64,000 bases of DNA from Flavobacteriales bacterium (GCA_004213995.1 SGZJ01000001.1:62001-126000), one strand, 5' to 3'; counted from the stretch's first letter, positions 40,529-50,556 are shown. Notes: generated from the letters alone by a model not told the origin. Numbers and translations are program-made.

Positions 40529-42121
40529 TTAATCCTCTATTATGACGTGTTGGTAGGCGCCTAAATCAGGCGAATTCTCTCTGTTTATATTAAGTAAATC
40601 TAATGGGTAAATAGCTGCTAATTGTTGATCTCCAAGATTAATGACATCAGAGTTCTGTAAAATAAATAATTCATTATTATATTCATTTTTAAAATCTGCA
40701 TTTAAGTTCAGATAAATATTTTCATATTTTTCTAAATTTAAAAAGTCATAATTGTTTTGTCCTGTAAATATCTCATTGTAGTCATTAAACTTCATCATAC
40801 AATTTTTGAATTTAAAATTCAGATTTGAATCATCAAATTGTTCTATTAAAAATTCAATGTTTTCATTACCACTAATAATACTGTTTGTAATATTAAAATT
40901 TAAGTTTGAGTTATTTAGTACATTTCCATTACTATCAATCCAATAATTATTTATTAATAAACTTGGAAATTGTCTAAAACTATTATTCCAAAAATTTGTT
41001 ATGGTGCAATGATTTAATTCATATTGTCCTCCGTAAGTGGCTGCAAATGAAGATTGTCCACTTTTATTAATAACTAAATTACTAGCTGTAATAGATGATG
41101 ATTTTGCTAATATTCCAAAATTACTTGAATTATATATTTTAGAATTATTTATTGTTAGCTGATTGGTATTTGTATTTAATTGATCTTCTGCATAAATACC
41201 TATAGTTGCATTCTTTATTGTTGAGTAATTTATAATATTATTGGTGCTTCCACTAAGTAGCCAAATAGTACCCCATTGACCAGGTGTGTTTGCAAAGCTA
41301 TTTTCAAGTCTATCTCCTTCAAAAATAACTTCATTTTCTAATACTTCCTGATCTTGACTAAATTCACCATTAATTTGTATAGATCCTTCACTGGTTACCA
41401 GTATCCCAGAATTTGAGTGAAAATGAACTCTAGCACCCTTATCTATTGTTAAAATACTGTTGTTTGGCACACCTGCATATCCATAAATAACATATGGTTT
41501 TTCATTTGTGAAGTTTAATTCGTTTTCCGATAAAAATCGTCCTTGAATATTTGTTTCGTCTGAAATTCCATCATTGTTTATATCAAAATTTAATGTTTCA
41601 ATTATTGTTTCTCCAGTACTACTGTCAGTGTATTTATTTGGATAAATAAATACTGCATCTTTAACTAATGTTATCAAATCTACTGTTTGTAGATTATAAC
41701 CTGTATCAAACTTTATTTTATCGGTGTATAAAAATTGATTAGATTCACTTGGTAAATTATTTATATCTATTGTAGTTTCTATAAAAATAAATAAACTGTC
41801 ATTGGCAAGTAATTCAATATTTTCAAAGTAATTACTAACGTTTCCCTGATTTTCATACATACCATCAACATTTAACCTATAATAAGAGTCTTGTCCATTT
41901 TCTAGATTTATGTAGGGGATTAAAATATTTTCATTTGAAGTATTATAAACTTTTAAATTGTAAGTACTAGATCCAATATTTGAGAAAACAGTATCTAAAT
42001 AGACAGTATCCTTTGAGAATTGTAATTGAGTTTCTGTAATGTTAAAATTAAAATCATCTCTACAAGAGCTCCAGAAAATTATAATAATAATATTTAACAA
42101 TAATGAAAATATCTTTTTCAT
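40529..42121 (-). CDS. Predicted beta-helix surface lipoprotein
   Basis: 530 residues; signal peptide with lipobox WSSC (Cys20). The N-terminal third has an immunoglobulin-like FSKDTVYLDTVFSNIGSSTYNLKVYN stretch (shown here in parts: DTVYLDTVF, SNIGSSTYNLKVYN) of the choice-of-anchor type. The rest is rich in Asn, Ser and Ile with stacked repeats such as INYSTIKNATIGIYA, INNSKIYNSSNFGILA and ITASNLVINKSG, typical of right-handed parallel beta-helices. Probably exported and surface-exposed; function unknown. It starts 2 bp after the glutaminyl cyclotransferase stop, so both are made together. Confidence 0.75.
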   Translation of the reverse strand: MKKIFSLLLNIIIIIFWSSCRDDFNFNITETQLQFSKDTVYLDTVFSNIGSSTYNLKVYNTSNENILIPYINLENGQDSYYRLNVDGMYENQGNVSNYFENIELLANDSLFIFIETTIDINNLPSESNQFLYTDKIKFDTGYNLQTVDLITLVKDAVFIYPNKYTDSSTGETIIETLNFDINNDGISDETNIQGRFLSENELNFTNEKPYVIYGYAGVPNNSILTIDKGARVHFHSNSGILVTSEGSIQINGEFSQDQEVLENEVIFEGDRLENSFANTPGQWGTIWLLSGSTNNIINYSTIKNATIGIYAEDQLNTNTNQLTINNSKIYNSSNFGILAKSSSITASNLVINKSGQSSFAATYGGQYELNHCTITNFWNNSFRQFPSLLINNYWIDSNGNVLNNSNLNFNITNSIISGNENIEFLIEQFDDSNLNFKFKNCMMKFNDYNEIFTGQNNYDFLNLEKYENIYLNLNADFKNEYNNELFILQNSDVINLGDQQLAAIYPLDLLNINRENSPDLGAYQHVIIED

Positions 42122-42123
42122 CT

Positions 42124-43155
42124 TTATTTTTTAAAAATTTCAATTTCAAATATCTTATTCCACATTTTTCCAGTGACAAATAAGGTTTTAGTTACATTGT
42201 TATATGCAATACCGTTTAAAACATCTAAATTATCATGTTTTTGTACTTTTTCTATTAAACTTGAAAGGTCAATCACCCCTTCTACAGCACCATTATTTGG
42301 GTTGATAATTGCTACTCCATTAAAGCCGTAACGATTAGCATAAATTTTTCCGTTAACCCATTCTAGTTCGTTTAGTCCATTAACTTTCCCTTTATTTGTG
42401 TAAACTTGAAAATTATCAATTTCATCATATGTTTTAGAATCTAATATCCAAATATTTTCAGTTCCATCACTTTTAAATATTTTATTTCTATCATTGCACA
42501 ATCCCCAACCTTCCTTGCTTTTATTATATTTAAAATCACCAATTAAATCTAATGTTTGTAGATTATAAATAAGCCCAGTATTTTCTCTCCAAGTAAGTTG
42601 AATTATTTTATTATCTATGATAGTTATTCCTTCAGCAAAATAGTTGTTTGATACACTAACCTCTTCATATGAGTCGCCAGTTTTAAAGTTGACTTTTTTT
42701 AATTTTGACTTACCATATTTTCCTGTACTTTCATATAAATATCCATTATTAAATTCTAAACCTTGTGTGTAAGCATTAATTTTATGTGGGTATGTATTGA
42801 TTATCTTATAGTTATAAATTTCCGGAGTTTTGTCATTTAGAAGAATAAAATCAATATTTTTAGATTTAATATTACTTTTATGATAAGAAATCACTTTGAG
42901 GTTATTTTTACCTAATCTAAAGTTCTTAAAGTTAATCTCGATACTTTTTTTATCTCTATTTTTATTATTGTAAATTAAACCACCTCTGTTAAATATCTTG
43001 ATAGAATCTGATGCTTCGTTGATTGAGAAAACAAAGGTTTCGTCAATTTTCATCTTATTTTTTAAATTGGTGGTGATATCTAAATTAGAATTTTCAACAT
43101 TACCACAATTAATTAAAAATAATAGTAGAAAATTTTGAAATATTTTTAAAGTCAT
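42124..43155 (-). CDS. Glutaminyl-peptide cyclotransferase, lipoprotein
   Basis: Plant/bacterial-type QC that converts N-terminal glutamine of exported proteins to pyroglutamate. About 343 residues from the ATG at 43155 (another ATG lies two codons earlier). The lipoprotein signal ends LLFLINCGN. After an Ig-like segment, the beta-propeller has the family motifs YTQGLEFNNGYLYESTGKYG, FAEGITIIDNKIIQLTW, EGWGLCND, SDGTENIWILD and LNELEWVNGKIYANRY. Full length. Expressed with the beta-helix lipoprotein, which might be a substrate, though that is speculation. Confidence 0.92.
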   Translation of the reverse strand: MTLKIFQNFLLLFLINCGNVENSNLDITTNLKNKMKIDETFVFSINEASDSIKIFNRGGLIYNNKNRDKKSIEINFKNFRLGKNNLKVISYHKSNIKSKNIDFILLNDKTPEIYNYKIINTYPHKINAYTQGLEFNNGYLYESTGKYGKSKLKKVNFKTGDSYEEVSVSNNYFAEGITIIDNKIIQLTWRENTGLIYNLQTLDLIGDFKYNKSKEGWGLCNDRNKIFKSDGTENIWILDSKTYDEIDNFQVYTNKGKVNGLNELEWVNGKIYANRYGFNGVAIINPNNGAVEGVIDLSSLIEKVQKHDNLDVLNGIAYNNVTKTLFVTGKMWNKIFEIEIFKK

Positions 43156-43205
43156 AATCATTAGAATATTGGCAATTTATTTATTTAAATTAACTTAAAA
43201 AAATC

Positions 43206-43235
43206 TTAACCTATTATAAATCATTTGTATATTTA
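43206..43235 (+). promoter_or_regulatory. Promoter of the SRP RNA gene
   Basis: TTA (43206-43208), 19 bp, TATATTTA (43228-43235): near-consensus boxes with exact spacing, placing the transcript start at about 43240, where the RNA helix begins. Confidence 0.65.
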
Positions 43236-43239
43236 CATT

Positions 43240-43333
43240 GGCAAGTCCTACACAACTAGCTCCTGTTTAATCCTCCAGAGTGGGAACACAGCAAAGGTAT
43301 ACGGTTGTAGCAGTGTGATGTAGGTAGCTTGCC
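43240..43333 (+). ncRNA. ffs: Signal recognition particle RNA, small bacterial (4.5S) type
   Basis: About 94 nt folding into one long hairpin: GGCAAG (43240-43245) pairs with CTTGCC (43328-43333) and CCTACA with TGTAGG. The apical region has the conserved SRP core with the asymmetric-loop/GNRA segment GTGGGAACACAGCAAAGG and the CTCCTGTTTAATCC strand opposite, matching the 4.5S consensus. A run of T at 43334-43342 terminates it. It binds Ffh to target membrane proteins. Confidence 0.92.
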
Positions 43334-43342
43334 TTTTTTTTT
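43328..43342 (+). terminator. Terminator of the SRP RNA gene
   Basis: The closing strand CTTGCC of the SRP RNA helix is followed directly by nine T residues, so the RNA's own terminal helix serves as a Rho-independent terminator. Confidence 0.75.
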
Positions 43343-43368
43343 ATATATTCCCATTATAATTTTACCAG

Positions 43369-44166
43369 ATGTCAAAAGTCATATTAATCACAGGTGCTTC
43401 CTCTGGAATAGGAAAAGCAATTGGAGATTTGTTATGTAACAAAAACTTTAAAGTTTATGGTACAAGTAGAGATCCTTCCAAATATATTGATTCAAATTTT
43501 CAATTATTAAGTTTAAATGTAAACAACTCGGTTAGTATTGATAAATGCATTGATGAAATAATTAAAATTGAAGGTAATTTAGATGTTTTAATTAATAATG
43601 CTGGGGTAGGCATCACAGGTCCATTGGAAGAAATCCCTGAAATAGAAATTGAGAATAATTTTAAAACTAATTTTTTTGGCCCATTAAATATTATAAAAAA
43701 AGTTCTTCCAATTATGCGATCTAAAAAAAGTGGATTGATCATAAATATTACATCACTCGCAGCATATGTTGGTACACCCTACAGGTCTGTTTATAGTGCA
43801 AGTAAAGCTGCTTTAGATTTAGTTTCTGAAACTTTAAATATGGAAACTAAACCATTTAACATAAAAGTAGTCACAGTAGCTCCAGGTGAATTTTCTACTA
43901 ACATAGCATCAAGAAGATACCACGCATCATCTGAAAAATCCTCCCCCTATTATTTTAATTACTCTAAAGCTTTAAGATTAATGAATAATCACGTCGATGC
44001 AGGGGCAGACCCTAAGCTAATTGGAAAATTAATTTTTAAAATTATAAATTCTAAAAATCCAAAAAAGAAATACATAGCAGGTTCATTTATAGAGAAAATA
44101 GCTCCTTACTTAAAACTTCTTCTTCCGCAAAAAGTTTTTGAAAATTTAATAATGAGAAGTTATTAA
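43369..44166 (+). CDS. Short-chain dehydrogenase/reductase
   Basis: 265 residues of the classical SDR family: nucleotide motif TGASSGIGKAIG near residues 7-18, NNAGVG near residues 77-82, catalytic serine in INITSLAAY and the YxxxK motif in YRSVYSASKAALD (Tyr and Lys near residues 142-146), then VAPGEFST. NADP(H) or NAD(H) use cannot be decided. Substrate unknown. It stands alone between the SRP RNA gene and the transaldolase-like gene. Confidence 0.92.
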   Translation: MSKVILITGASSGIGKAIGDLLCNKNFKVYGTSRDPSKYIDSNFQLLSLNVNNSVSIDKCIDEIIKIEGNLDVLINNAGVGITGPLEEIPEIEIENNFKTNFFGPLNIIKKVLPIMRSKKSGLIINITSLAAYVGTPYRSVYSASKAALDLVSETLNMETKPFNIKVVTVAPGEFSTNIASRRYHASSEKSSPYYFNYSKALRLMNNHVDAGADPKLIGKLIFKIINSKNPKKKYIAGSFIEKIAPYLKLLLPQKVFENLIMRSY

Positions 44167-44228
44167 GACGATTTTTCAATATGTTAATATATTTATTTCA
44201 ATTATATTTTTAAAAACTTAATTTATTG

Positions 44229-44236
44229 TAGTTTTG
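44229..44236 (+). promoter_or_regulatory. -7 box for the transaldolase-like gene
   Basis: TAGTTTTG, an exact TAnnTTTG, 20 bp before the ATG at 44257 in an otherwise featureless 90-bp AT-rich gap. No clear TTG at -33. Confidence 0.5.
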
Positions 44237-44256
44237 AACAAACTAAAAATCAGTAG

Positions 44257-44910
44257 ATGAAATTTTTTATAGACACAGCTAATTTAGATCAAATCAAAGA
44301 AGCTCAAAACTTAGGTGTTTTAGATGGAGTAACTACCAACCCGTCATTAATGGCTAAAGAAGGTATTACTGGTAGAGATAACATTTTACAACACTATAAA
44401 GATATATGTGAAATTGTTGATGGTGATGTTTCGGCAGAAGTTATTGCTACAGATTTTGATAATATGGTTACTGAAGGTACAGAGCTGGCCAATTTACATA
44501 GCCAGATTGTAGTCAAGTTACCTATGATAAAAGATGGTGTTAAAGCGGCAAAATATTTCAGTGATAAAGGAATTAAAACCAACGTTACTTTAGTGTTTTC
44601 AGCTGGACAAGCATTATTAGCTGCAAAAGCCGGGGCTACTTATGTTTCTCCATTTATTGGAAGATTAGATGATATATCTACCGATGGTTTAAATTTAATC
44701 GCTGAAATAAGATTAATTTACGACAATTATGGATTTACTACAGAAATTCTAGCAGCTTCAGTAAGACATACAATGCACGTTATTGATTGTGCGAAAATTG
44801 GTGCTGATGTTATGACAGGTCCTTTAAGTTCAATTGCTGGATTGTTAAAACATCCTTTAACAGATATTGGATTAGAGAAATTTCTGAGTGATTACAAAAA
44901 GGGAAACTAA
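44257..44910 (+). CDS. Transaldolase-like protein (TalC / fructose-6-phosphate aldolase type)
   Basis: 217-residue TIM-barrel enzyme of the short transaldolase subfamily: [20 protein letters not shown] at the start, [13 protein letters not shown] near residues 24-36, the Schiff-base lysine Lys87 in [26 protein letters not shown] and [11 protein letters not shown]. Sequence alone does not reliably separate fructose-6-phosphate aldolase from transaldolase; in Bacteroidota such genes are usually annotated as transaldolase of the pentose phosphate pathway. Overlaps the next, convergent gene by 4 bp. Confidence 0.94.
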   Translation: MKFFIDTANLDQIKEAQNLGVLDGVTTNPSLMAKEGITGRDNILQHYKDICEIVDGDVSAEVIATDFDNMVTEGTELANLHSQIVVKLPMIKDGVKAAKYFSDKGIKTNVTLVFSAGQALLAAKAGATYVSPFIGRLDDISTDGLNLIAEIRLIYDNYGFTTEILAASVRHTMHVIDCAKIGADVMTGPLSSIAGLLKHPLTDIGLEKFLSDYKKGN

Positions 44911-46343
44911 TTAATAATTTCTTCTAAGTTATCGCTAAATAGATTAATATTTGATTCAATTATATTCATTTTTGAATCTACTATTATAGTTTTCCTAATA
45001 TATTGAATTCCAAGAAGTTTTTTGGCGATATCTGGGTTGCGTAATTTAAATTCATTTGTAGCTAAATTAATTTTGCAACCAGTACACGTATTTGAACTTA
45101 CGTTGGTTTTTAATTTTTTTAACCACTTATCATTAGTGATTTTGTCAATATTCACGGAAATAAAATCAATTTCAGGGTATTTGCTTTTAAGATCTTTTAC
45201 TTTTTCATGACTATATTTATATGAATTTTTAGAGTTTTTACTCCAAAAATAGATTATAGTTTTATTCTTAATAAGCTTATTGATATTAATTGACTTTTTA
45301 TTTGTACTGATAAGCTCAATAATTGGTAATTTATTTCCTTTTTTAAGATTTTTTAAGCTATTGTAAAGATTAATAACTCTTTTTTGTTGATAGTTTTTAG
45401 AGCTTTCATTATTAGTTTTATTAATCTCTAAATAATAATTATAAATTGTATTAGCTTCTTCTTGTTTTTTACAAAAAGATAAAAATTTCCTAGTTATAAA
45501 TGAAGTTAATCTGGATTTTATTTCTCTGTTTTGAACAAGATTATCAATTAACCCTAATTTTATTAGATTATAATCAACATTGTCCTTAGTAAATGACTTT
45601 TTATTGAACGATTTTATAAACTCTTCATATGCTAAATTGTCAAAGTGAGGAAATAAAAAATTATAATAATGATAGAATTCTTCAAAATAAATATTGTTAT
45701 AATTTATGTTTTTTCTAAACTCATAAAAATTTTCAGGGTAAATTGTCTCATTTCTATTGAGTTCAATAAAACGGTAAGCCTCTATTTTAGCGTTAAAAAT
45801 ATGATTAATTGTATTTGTAGCAATCTCCTCAAATAATTGGGAAGTTAAGTTAGTACCTGAAATAAATTTATTAAGTGAGTTAATTTCATCTCTTTTTAAT
45901 GAATCAATTGTTTTTTTGAATTCTTTTGGGTTAGCTTTAAACAAATTAGAGCTATTCCTTTTTGAGTTTTCGTATTTAGTAAACAAGCTAATTAAGTAAT
46001 TGTTTTTCTTTGATCCAATACCACTAAAAGACAAAGATTCATCAAAATCCAAGGTGTTAACTCTGATGGTGATACTATCATTAGGTTCTAATAATATTAA
46101 TTGATATTCATTTCCGTGTGAAAAGCCATAAAACCCAGATTTAGTCGATTCAATTTTAGACAAAAACCTGTTTTCCGAATCTAATCTAATTGTATCAACT
46201 ATGCTATTTGACTTAAAAATAGTTAGTTTGTTGTCTTTGGGATTTATAATTTCACCACCAATAAAACTATGGTTTGATTCTTTAATATCTTTACATCCAT
46301 AAAGAAGTACAAAGGCTAAAAAAAAGGTAAAAATATTTTTCAC
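44907..46343 (-). CDS. Thioredoxin-fold lipoprotein lacking the CxxC motif
   Basis: About 478 residues from a GTG at 46343, which gives a clean lipoprotein signal ([17 protein letters not shown]); an upstream TTG at 46364 lies inside a -7 box and is rejected. The N-terminal part resembles the DUF4369 region of Bacteroidota TlpA/AhpC-type proteins ([20 protein letters not shown]). The C-terminal thioredoxin-like domain (about 335-478) has [16 protein letters not shown], where the redox CxxC would be, so serines and asparagines replace the cysteines. A separate CTGC pair lies further on (residues about 425-428). Likely non-redox or altered; function unknown. Confidence 0.8.
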   Translation of the reverse strand: MKNIFTFFLAFVLLYGCKDIKESNHSFIGGEIINPKDNKLTIFKSNSIVDTIRLDSENRFLSKIESTKSGFYGFSHGNEYQLILLEPNDSITIRVNTLDFDESLSFSGIGSKKNNYLISLFTKYENSKRNSSNLFKANPKEFKKTIDSLKRDEINSLNKFISGTNLTSQLFEEIATNTINHIFNAKIEAYRFIELNRNETIYPENFYEFRKNINYNNIYFEEFYHYYNFLFPHFDNLAYEEFIKSFNKKSFTKDNVDYNLIKLGLIDNLVQNREIKSRLTSFITRKFLSFCKKQEEANTIYNYYLEINKTNNESSKNYQQKRVINLYNSLKNLKKGNKLPIIELISTNKKSININKLIKNKTIIYFWSKNSKNSYKYSHEKVKDLKSKYPEIDFISVNIDKITNDKWLKKLKTNVSSNTCTGCKINLATNEFKLRNPDIAKKLLGIQYIRKTIIVDSKMNIIESNINLFSDNLEEIIN

Positions 46344-46361
46344 TGTATTTATATAATTAAT

Positions 46362-46369
46362 CAAAAATA
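46362..46369 (-). promoter_or_regulatory. -7 box for the thioredoxin-fold lipoprotein gene
   Basis: The minus strand reads TATTTTTG (exact TAnnTTTG), 18 nt before the GTG start at 46343. The last three bases are the TTG that would otherwise be taken as the start codon. Confidence 0.55.
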
Positions 46370-46457
46370 TATATACAAGATCTTTATTTGTGTTAATTAC
46401 CTGTTAAATTACATCTATTTAATTCATCAAGATTAAGTTTTTAGTGTTTAGATTTTA

Positions 46458-46465
46458 TATTTTTG
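46458..46465 (+). promoter_or_regulatory. -7 box for the ABC-F gene
   Basis: TATTTTTG, an exact TAnnTTTG, 22 bp before the ATG at 46488. The -33 region has AAGTTTTTAG but no TTG at standard spacing. Confidence 0.5.
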
Positions 46466-46487
46466 CAAAAAAATAAATTATTTAGAT

Positions 46488-48107
46488 ATGTTATCTGTTT
46501 CGAATCTTTCAGTTCAGTTTGGTAAAAGAATTTTGTTTGATGATGTAAATACATCTTTTAACAATGGCAATTGTTATGGGATAATTGGAGCAAATGGTTC
46601 TGGAAAATCAACTTTTTTAAAAATTTTAGCTGGAAAGCAAGATCCAACATCTGGATATGTGCACTTAGAATCTGGTAAAAGAATGTCTGTTTTAGAACAA
46701 AATCATAATATTTACGATGATAAAAATGTTTTAGACACTGTAATTATTGGTAATAAGCCTTTGTATGATGTTAAAATTGAGATGGATAATTTATATGCTG
46801 ATTATAATGATGAAAATGCAGATAAAATTGGAGTATTGCAACAGCAGTTTGAAGAAATGGATGGATGGAATGCAGAAAGCTCTGCTGCAGCTTTATTGTC
46901 AAATTTAGGTATTTCGGAAAATCTTCATTATACTTTAATGAAGGATGTGGACGCTAAGCTTAAAGTAAGAATATTACTTGCTCAATCTTTATTTGGTAAC
47001 CCAGATGTTTTAATAATGGATGAACCAACAAATGATTTAGATTATGAAACTATTCTATGGTTAGAGAATTTTCTAGCAAATTTTGACAACTGTATTATTG
47101 TAGTTTCTCACGATAGACATTTTTTAGATTCTGTATGTACACATATTTCAGACATAGATTTTAATAAAATATCTCATTATTCTGGAAATTATACTTTTTG
47201 GTATGAATCATCTCAGTTAGCATTGCGTCAGCGAACTCAACAAAATAAAAAAGCAGAGGAAAAAAAGAAAGAACTACAAGAATTTATCGCAAGGTTTAGT
47301 GCTAATGTAGCTAAAAGTAAGCAGGCTACTAGTAGAAAAAAAATGATTGACAAATTAAATATTGAAGAAATTAAACCATCAAGTAGAAGGTATCCAGCAA
47401 TAATATTTGAAAGGGATAGAGTAGCTGGTGATCAGATATTAAATATTGAGAACCTTTCTTATTCTCTAGATGAGAATAAACTTTTTGATAAAATTGATAT
47501 AAATATTGCCAAAGGTGATAAGGTTGTTATTTTTTCTAAAGATTCCAGAGCTACTACTGCTTTTTATGAAATAATTAATTCAAGTGAAAATAAATACACT
47601 GGAAAATTTAACTGGGGTATTACAACATCCCAATCATATTTACCAATTGATAATCATGATTTTTTTAACAAGGATTTGAGTTTAGTCGAATGGTTGAGAG
47701 AATGGGCTACAACTGAAGAAGAAAGAGAAGAAGTTTATCTTAGGGGTTTCTTAGGTAAAATGGTTTTTAGTGGAGAAGAGGCTCTGAAAAAATGCGACGT
47801 ATTATCTGGAGGTGAAAAAGTTAGATGTATGTTATCTAGAATGATGATGTTTAGAGCTAATGTTTTAATGTTAGACGAACCAACTAATCATCTTGATTTA
47901 GAAAGTATAACCGCTTTTAATAATTCTCTGAGTAAATTTAAAGGAACAGTTTTGTTTACAACACATGATCATCAATTTGCTCAATCAATTGCTAATAGAG
48001 TAGTAGAGCTAACACCAAATGGTGTTATTGACAGATTTATGAAGTTTGATGAGTATATGCAGGATGATAAAATTAAAGAATTAAGAAACAAAATGTATGA
48101 TAATTAA
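46488..48107 (+). CDS. ABC-F family ATPase
   Basis: 539 residues with two ABC domains and no membrane segments. First Walker A is IIGANGSGKSTFLKIL near residues 33-48, with Walker B VLIMDEPTNDLD; the second domain has signature LSGGEKVRCMLSRM and Walker B VLMLDEPTNHLDLES, while its Walker A is degenerate (VVIFSKDSRATTAFY). The interdomain linker KSKQATSRKKMIDKL is typical. ABC-F proteins act on the ribosome; the YbiT-like layout with a weak second P-loop suggests translation regulation, not transport. Convergent with pheT, overlapping by 4 bp. Confidence 0.94.
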   Translation: MLSVSNLSVQFGKRILFDDVNTSFNNGNCYGIIGANGSGKSTFLKILAGKQDPTSGYVHLESGKRMSVLEQNHNIYDDKNVLDTVIIGNKPLYDVKIEMDNLYADYNDENADKIGVLQQQFEEMDGWNAESSAAALLSNLGISENLHYTLMKDVDAKLKVRILLAQSLFGNPDVLIMDEPTNDLDYETILWLENFLANFDNCIIVVSHDRHFLDSVCTHISDIDFNKISHYSGNYTFWYESSQLALRQRTQQNKKAEEKKKELQEFIARFSANVAKSKQATSRKKMIDKLNIEEIKPSSRRYPAIIFERDRVAGDQILNIENLSYSLDENKLFDKIDINIAKGDKVVIFSKDSRATTAFYEIINSSENKYTGKFNWGITTSQSYLPIDNHDFFNKDLSLVEWLREWATTEEEREEVYLRGFLGKMVFSGEEALKKCDVLSGGEKVRCMLSRMMMFRANVLMLDEPTNHLDLESITAFNNSLSKFKGTVLFTTHDHQFAQSIANRVVELTPNGVIDRFMKFDEYMQDDKIKELRNKMYDN

Positions 48108-50530
48108 TTTCTTAGTTCAGCACCAAAATTTGAACTTAAGTTTTTAATTATCTTGTTCATTAAATTATCAATTTCTTTGTCTGATAATGTTTTTTCGTTA
48201 CTAGAAATATTTAGACTAACTCCATAGCTTTTTTTGTCTGCAGGTAATTTACTACCCTCATACACGTCAAATAAGCTAACATCTTTTATTAATTTTTTAT
48301 CAATTTTTATACAGCTGTTGTAAATTGATTCAAAATCTACATTTTTATCTAATAGTAAAGACAAATCTCTACTGACTTCAGGAAATTTAGGTATTTCATT
48401 TACATGAACAGGTTTGTTATTAGTCATCGAAATAATTGAGTCCCATTTGAATTCAACATAAAACACTTCTTGATCTATATTAAAACTATCTAAGATTATT
48501 TGTTTAAGTGATCCGTAGGTAACTATTTCTTTTTTACCTAAAAATAATGATTCACCTTCTGCCAAATTAGAAAGTGTAGTTGGTTTTGATAAAGTGTTTT
48601 TTATACCTATTCTTTCAAGTATTGATTTAACTACACCCTTTGTGTAGTAGAAGTCAGATTTAAGATTATCCGAATTCCAGTTTTTCTTAGATAAATCACC
48701 AGTGATGAAAAGTGATAGTTTTTTAGCTTCAGACCTATCTTGACTGATTAATTTATAGGTTTTACCAAATTCAAATAATTTTAAATCTGATTGTTTTCGA
48801 TTTATATTATGAGAAATAGCTTCAAGTCCAGAAAACATCATGTTTTGTCTTAATACAGAAAGATCTAAACTAAGTGAATTTAATACCTTAATATCATTTT
48901 CAATCATATCATCTTCACTTAAATTACTGTATGCGGGAGAGGTTAATGAGTTTGTCATTATTTCATAAAAACCATGAGAAATTAATACATCACTTATTGA
49001 ATTTTGAACATTATGTTCTGAAAAAAGTTTAATATCACTGATAGAAGAGTTGAGTTTGTGGTTTGATTTTATGTTATTGTAACCATAAACTCTTAATATC
49101 TCCTCAATAACGTCAGCCTCTCTTTGGACATCATTTCTATAAAAAGGAATGCTGAGTCCTAATCTTGTTTCTGTTATACTATTTATTTTTATATCTAATG
49201 ATGTTAAAATCTCCTTTATTGTTTCGTGATCAATTTTTTGACCTATAAGTTTGTCAACTTGGTCATAATTTAATAACACCTCAAAATCATTAAACTTTTT
49301 TGGGTACAAATCTTCGATTTCACTTGAAATAACTCCACCACATATTTCTTTAATTAAAATTGCAGCTCTTTTCAAGGCGTATTTTGTAATATTAGGATCA
49401 ACTCCTCTTTCAAATCTGTATGATGCATCTGTATTAAGTCCATGATATTTAGCAGATTTTCTAATTGAAATTGGATCGAAGTAAGCGCTCTCTAAAAATA
49501 TGGATTTGGTTGAAGTGTTAACTCCTGAATTTAAACCACCAAATATTCCAGCCATACATAATGGTTTATCCCCACTGCATATCATCAAATCTGAATCAGT
49601 TAATTCTCTTTCGATTCCGTCTAAAGATGTAAATTTTGTACCTTTTTTTAATGTTGTAACCTCGATTTTATTATTGACGATGCTGTCGTAATCAAAAGCA
49701 TGTAAAGGTTGACCTAAGTCGTGTAAAACGTAATTTGTTATATCAACAATATTATTTATAGGTGTGAGGTTAATAGATTTTAATCTATTTTTTAACCATT
49801 CAGGAGATTCTTTGACAGTAATGTTATTAATTACTATTCCACAGTATCTAGGTGCTTTAATTGAGTTTTTAACATCCAGTTTTAAACTTATTGCTCTATT
49901 ATCAATATTAAAATCACTAACTGATGGAGTTATTAGTTCTAATTTAATCCCCTTTTGAGCTAATCCAACTCTTAAATCTCTGGCAACTCCATGGTGACTC
50001 ATAGCGTCAGCTCTGTTTGGAGTTAAGCCTATATCAAAAACTTCATCGTTCTCAATCTCATATATTTTATTGACTAAAGTTCCTGGTTTATGCTCTTTTT
50101 CAAATACAATAATTCCATCATGAGAATTTCCTAAGCCAAGTTCATCCTCTGCGCATATCATACCCTGACTATTTTCTCCTCTTATTTTGCTTTTCTTAAT
50201 CAATATTTCTTCATCATTGAAATAAAGTTTTGCACCGACCATTGCCACAGCAACAGTTTGACCAGATTTAACATTTGGAGCACCACAAACTATTTGAAGA
50301 TTCTCATTTTCACCTACATCAACAGAAGTTATTTTAAGTCTATCTGCATTAGGATGTTTTTCGCAAGAAATAACCTTGCCAATTACTACATTTTTTAAAC
50401 CCCCTTTTATGGATTCAAATTTAGAAATACCCTCAACTTCAAGTCCAAGTTCAGTTAGAAGTTTTGCAGTTTCTTCAGAATTGTCTTTAATGTTAATAAA
50501 TTGCTTTATCCAGTTGTAAGATATTTTCAT
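48104..50530 (-). CDS. pheT: Phenylalanyl-tRNA synthetase beta subunit
   Basis: 808 residues, full length. Order: N-terminal tRNA-binding OB fold (VVIGKVISCEKHPNADRLKI near residues 48-67), the B1/B5 region with SQGMICAEDELGLG, B3/B4 editing domain (APRYCGIVINNI, TNYVLHDLGQPLHAFD, GGLNSGV), B6/B7 core (FEFGKTYK) and the C-terminal ferredoxin-fold anticodon-binding domain (FPEVSRDLSLLLDK). Pairs with PheS, which is not in the window. A -7 box TATATTTG is at 50556-50549. Confidence 0.98.
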   Translation of the reverse strand: MKISYNWIKQFINIKDNSEETAKLLTELGLEVEGISKFESIKGGLKNVVIGKVISCEKHPNADRLKITSVDVGENENLQIVCGAPNVKSGQTVAVAMVGAKLYFNDEEILIKKSKIRGENSQGMICAEDELGLGNSHDGIIVFEKEHKPGTLVNKIYEIENDEVFDIGLTPNRADAMSHHGVARDLRVGLAQKGIKLELITPSVSDFNIDNRAISLKLDVKNSIKAPRYCGIVINNITVKESPEWLKNRLKSINLTPINNIVDITNYVLHDLGQPLHAFDYDSIVNNKIEVTTLKKGTKFTSLDGIERELTDSDLMICSGDKPLCMAGIFGGLNSGVNTSTKSIFLESAYFDPISIRKSAKYHGLNTDASYRFERGVDPNITKYALKRAAILIKEICGGVISSEIEDLYPKKFNDFEVLLNYDQVDKLIGQKIDHETIKEILTSLDIKINSITETRLGLSIPFYRNDVQREADVIEEILRVYGYNNIKSNHKLNSSISDIKLFSEHNVQNSISDVLISHGFYEIMTNSLTSPAYSNLSEDDMIENDIKVLNSLSLDLSVLRQNMMFSGLEAISHNINRKQSDLKLFEFGKTYKLISQDRSEAKKLSLFITGDLSKKNWNSDNLKSDFYYTKGVVKSILERIGIKNTLSKPTTLSNLAEGESLFLGKKEIVTYGSLKQIILDSFNIDQEVFYVEFKWDSIISMTNNKPVHVNEIPKFPEVSRDLSLLLDKNVDFESIYNSCIKIDKKLIKDVSLFDVYEGSKLPADKKSYGVSLNISSNEKTLSDKEIDNLMNKIIKNLSSNFGAELRN

Positions 50531-50548
50531 TATGTATATTTAAGAATA

Positions 50549-50556
50549 CAAATATA
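50549..50556 (-). promoter_or_regulatory. -7 box for pheT
   Basis: The minus strand reads TATATTTG (exact TAnnTTTG), 18 nt before the pheT ATG at 50530. No attenuator-like leader or phenylalanine-rich leader peptide fits in the 80-bp gap shared with the divergent TlpA-like gene. Confidence 0.5.

Noticed and set aside
46362-46364. TTG at 46364 as start of the thioredoxin-fold lipoprotein
   Set aside because: The TTG is the end of an exact -7 box; the GTG at 46343 gives a proper lipoprotein signal peptide.
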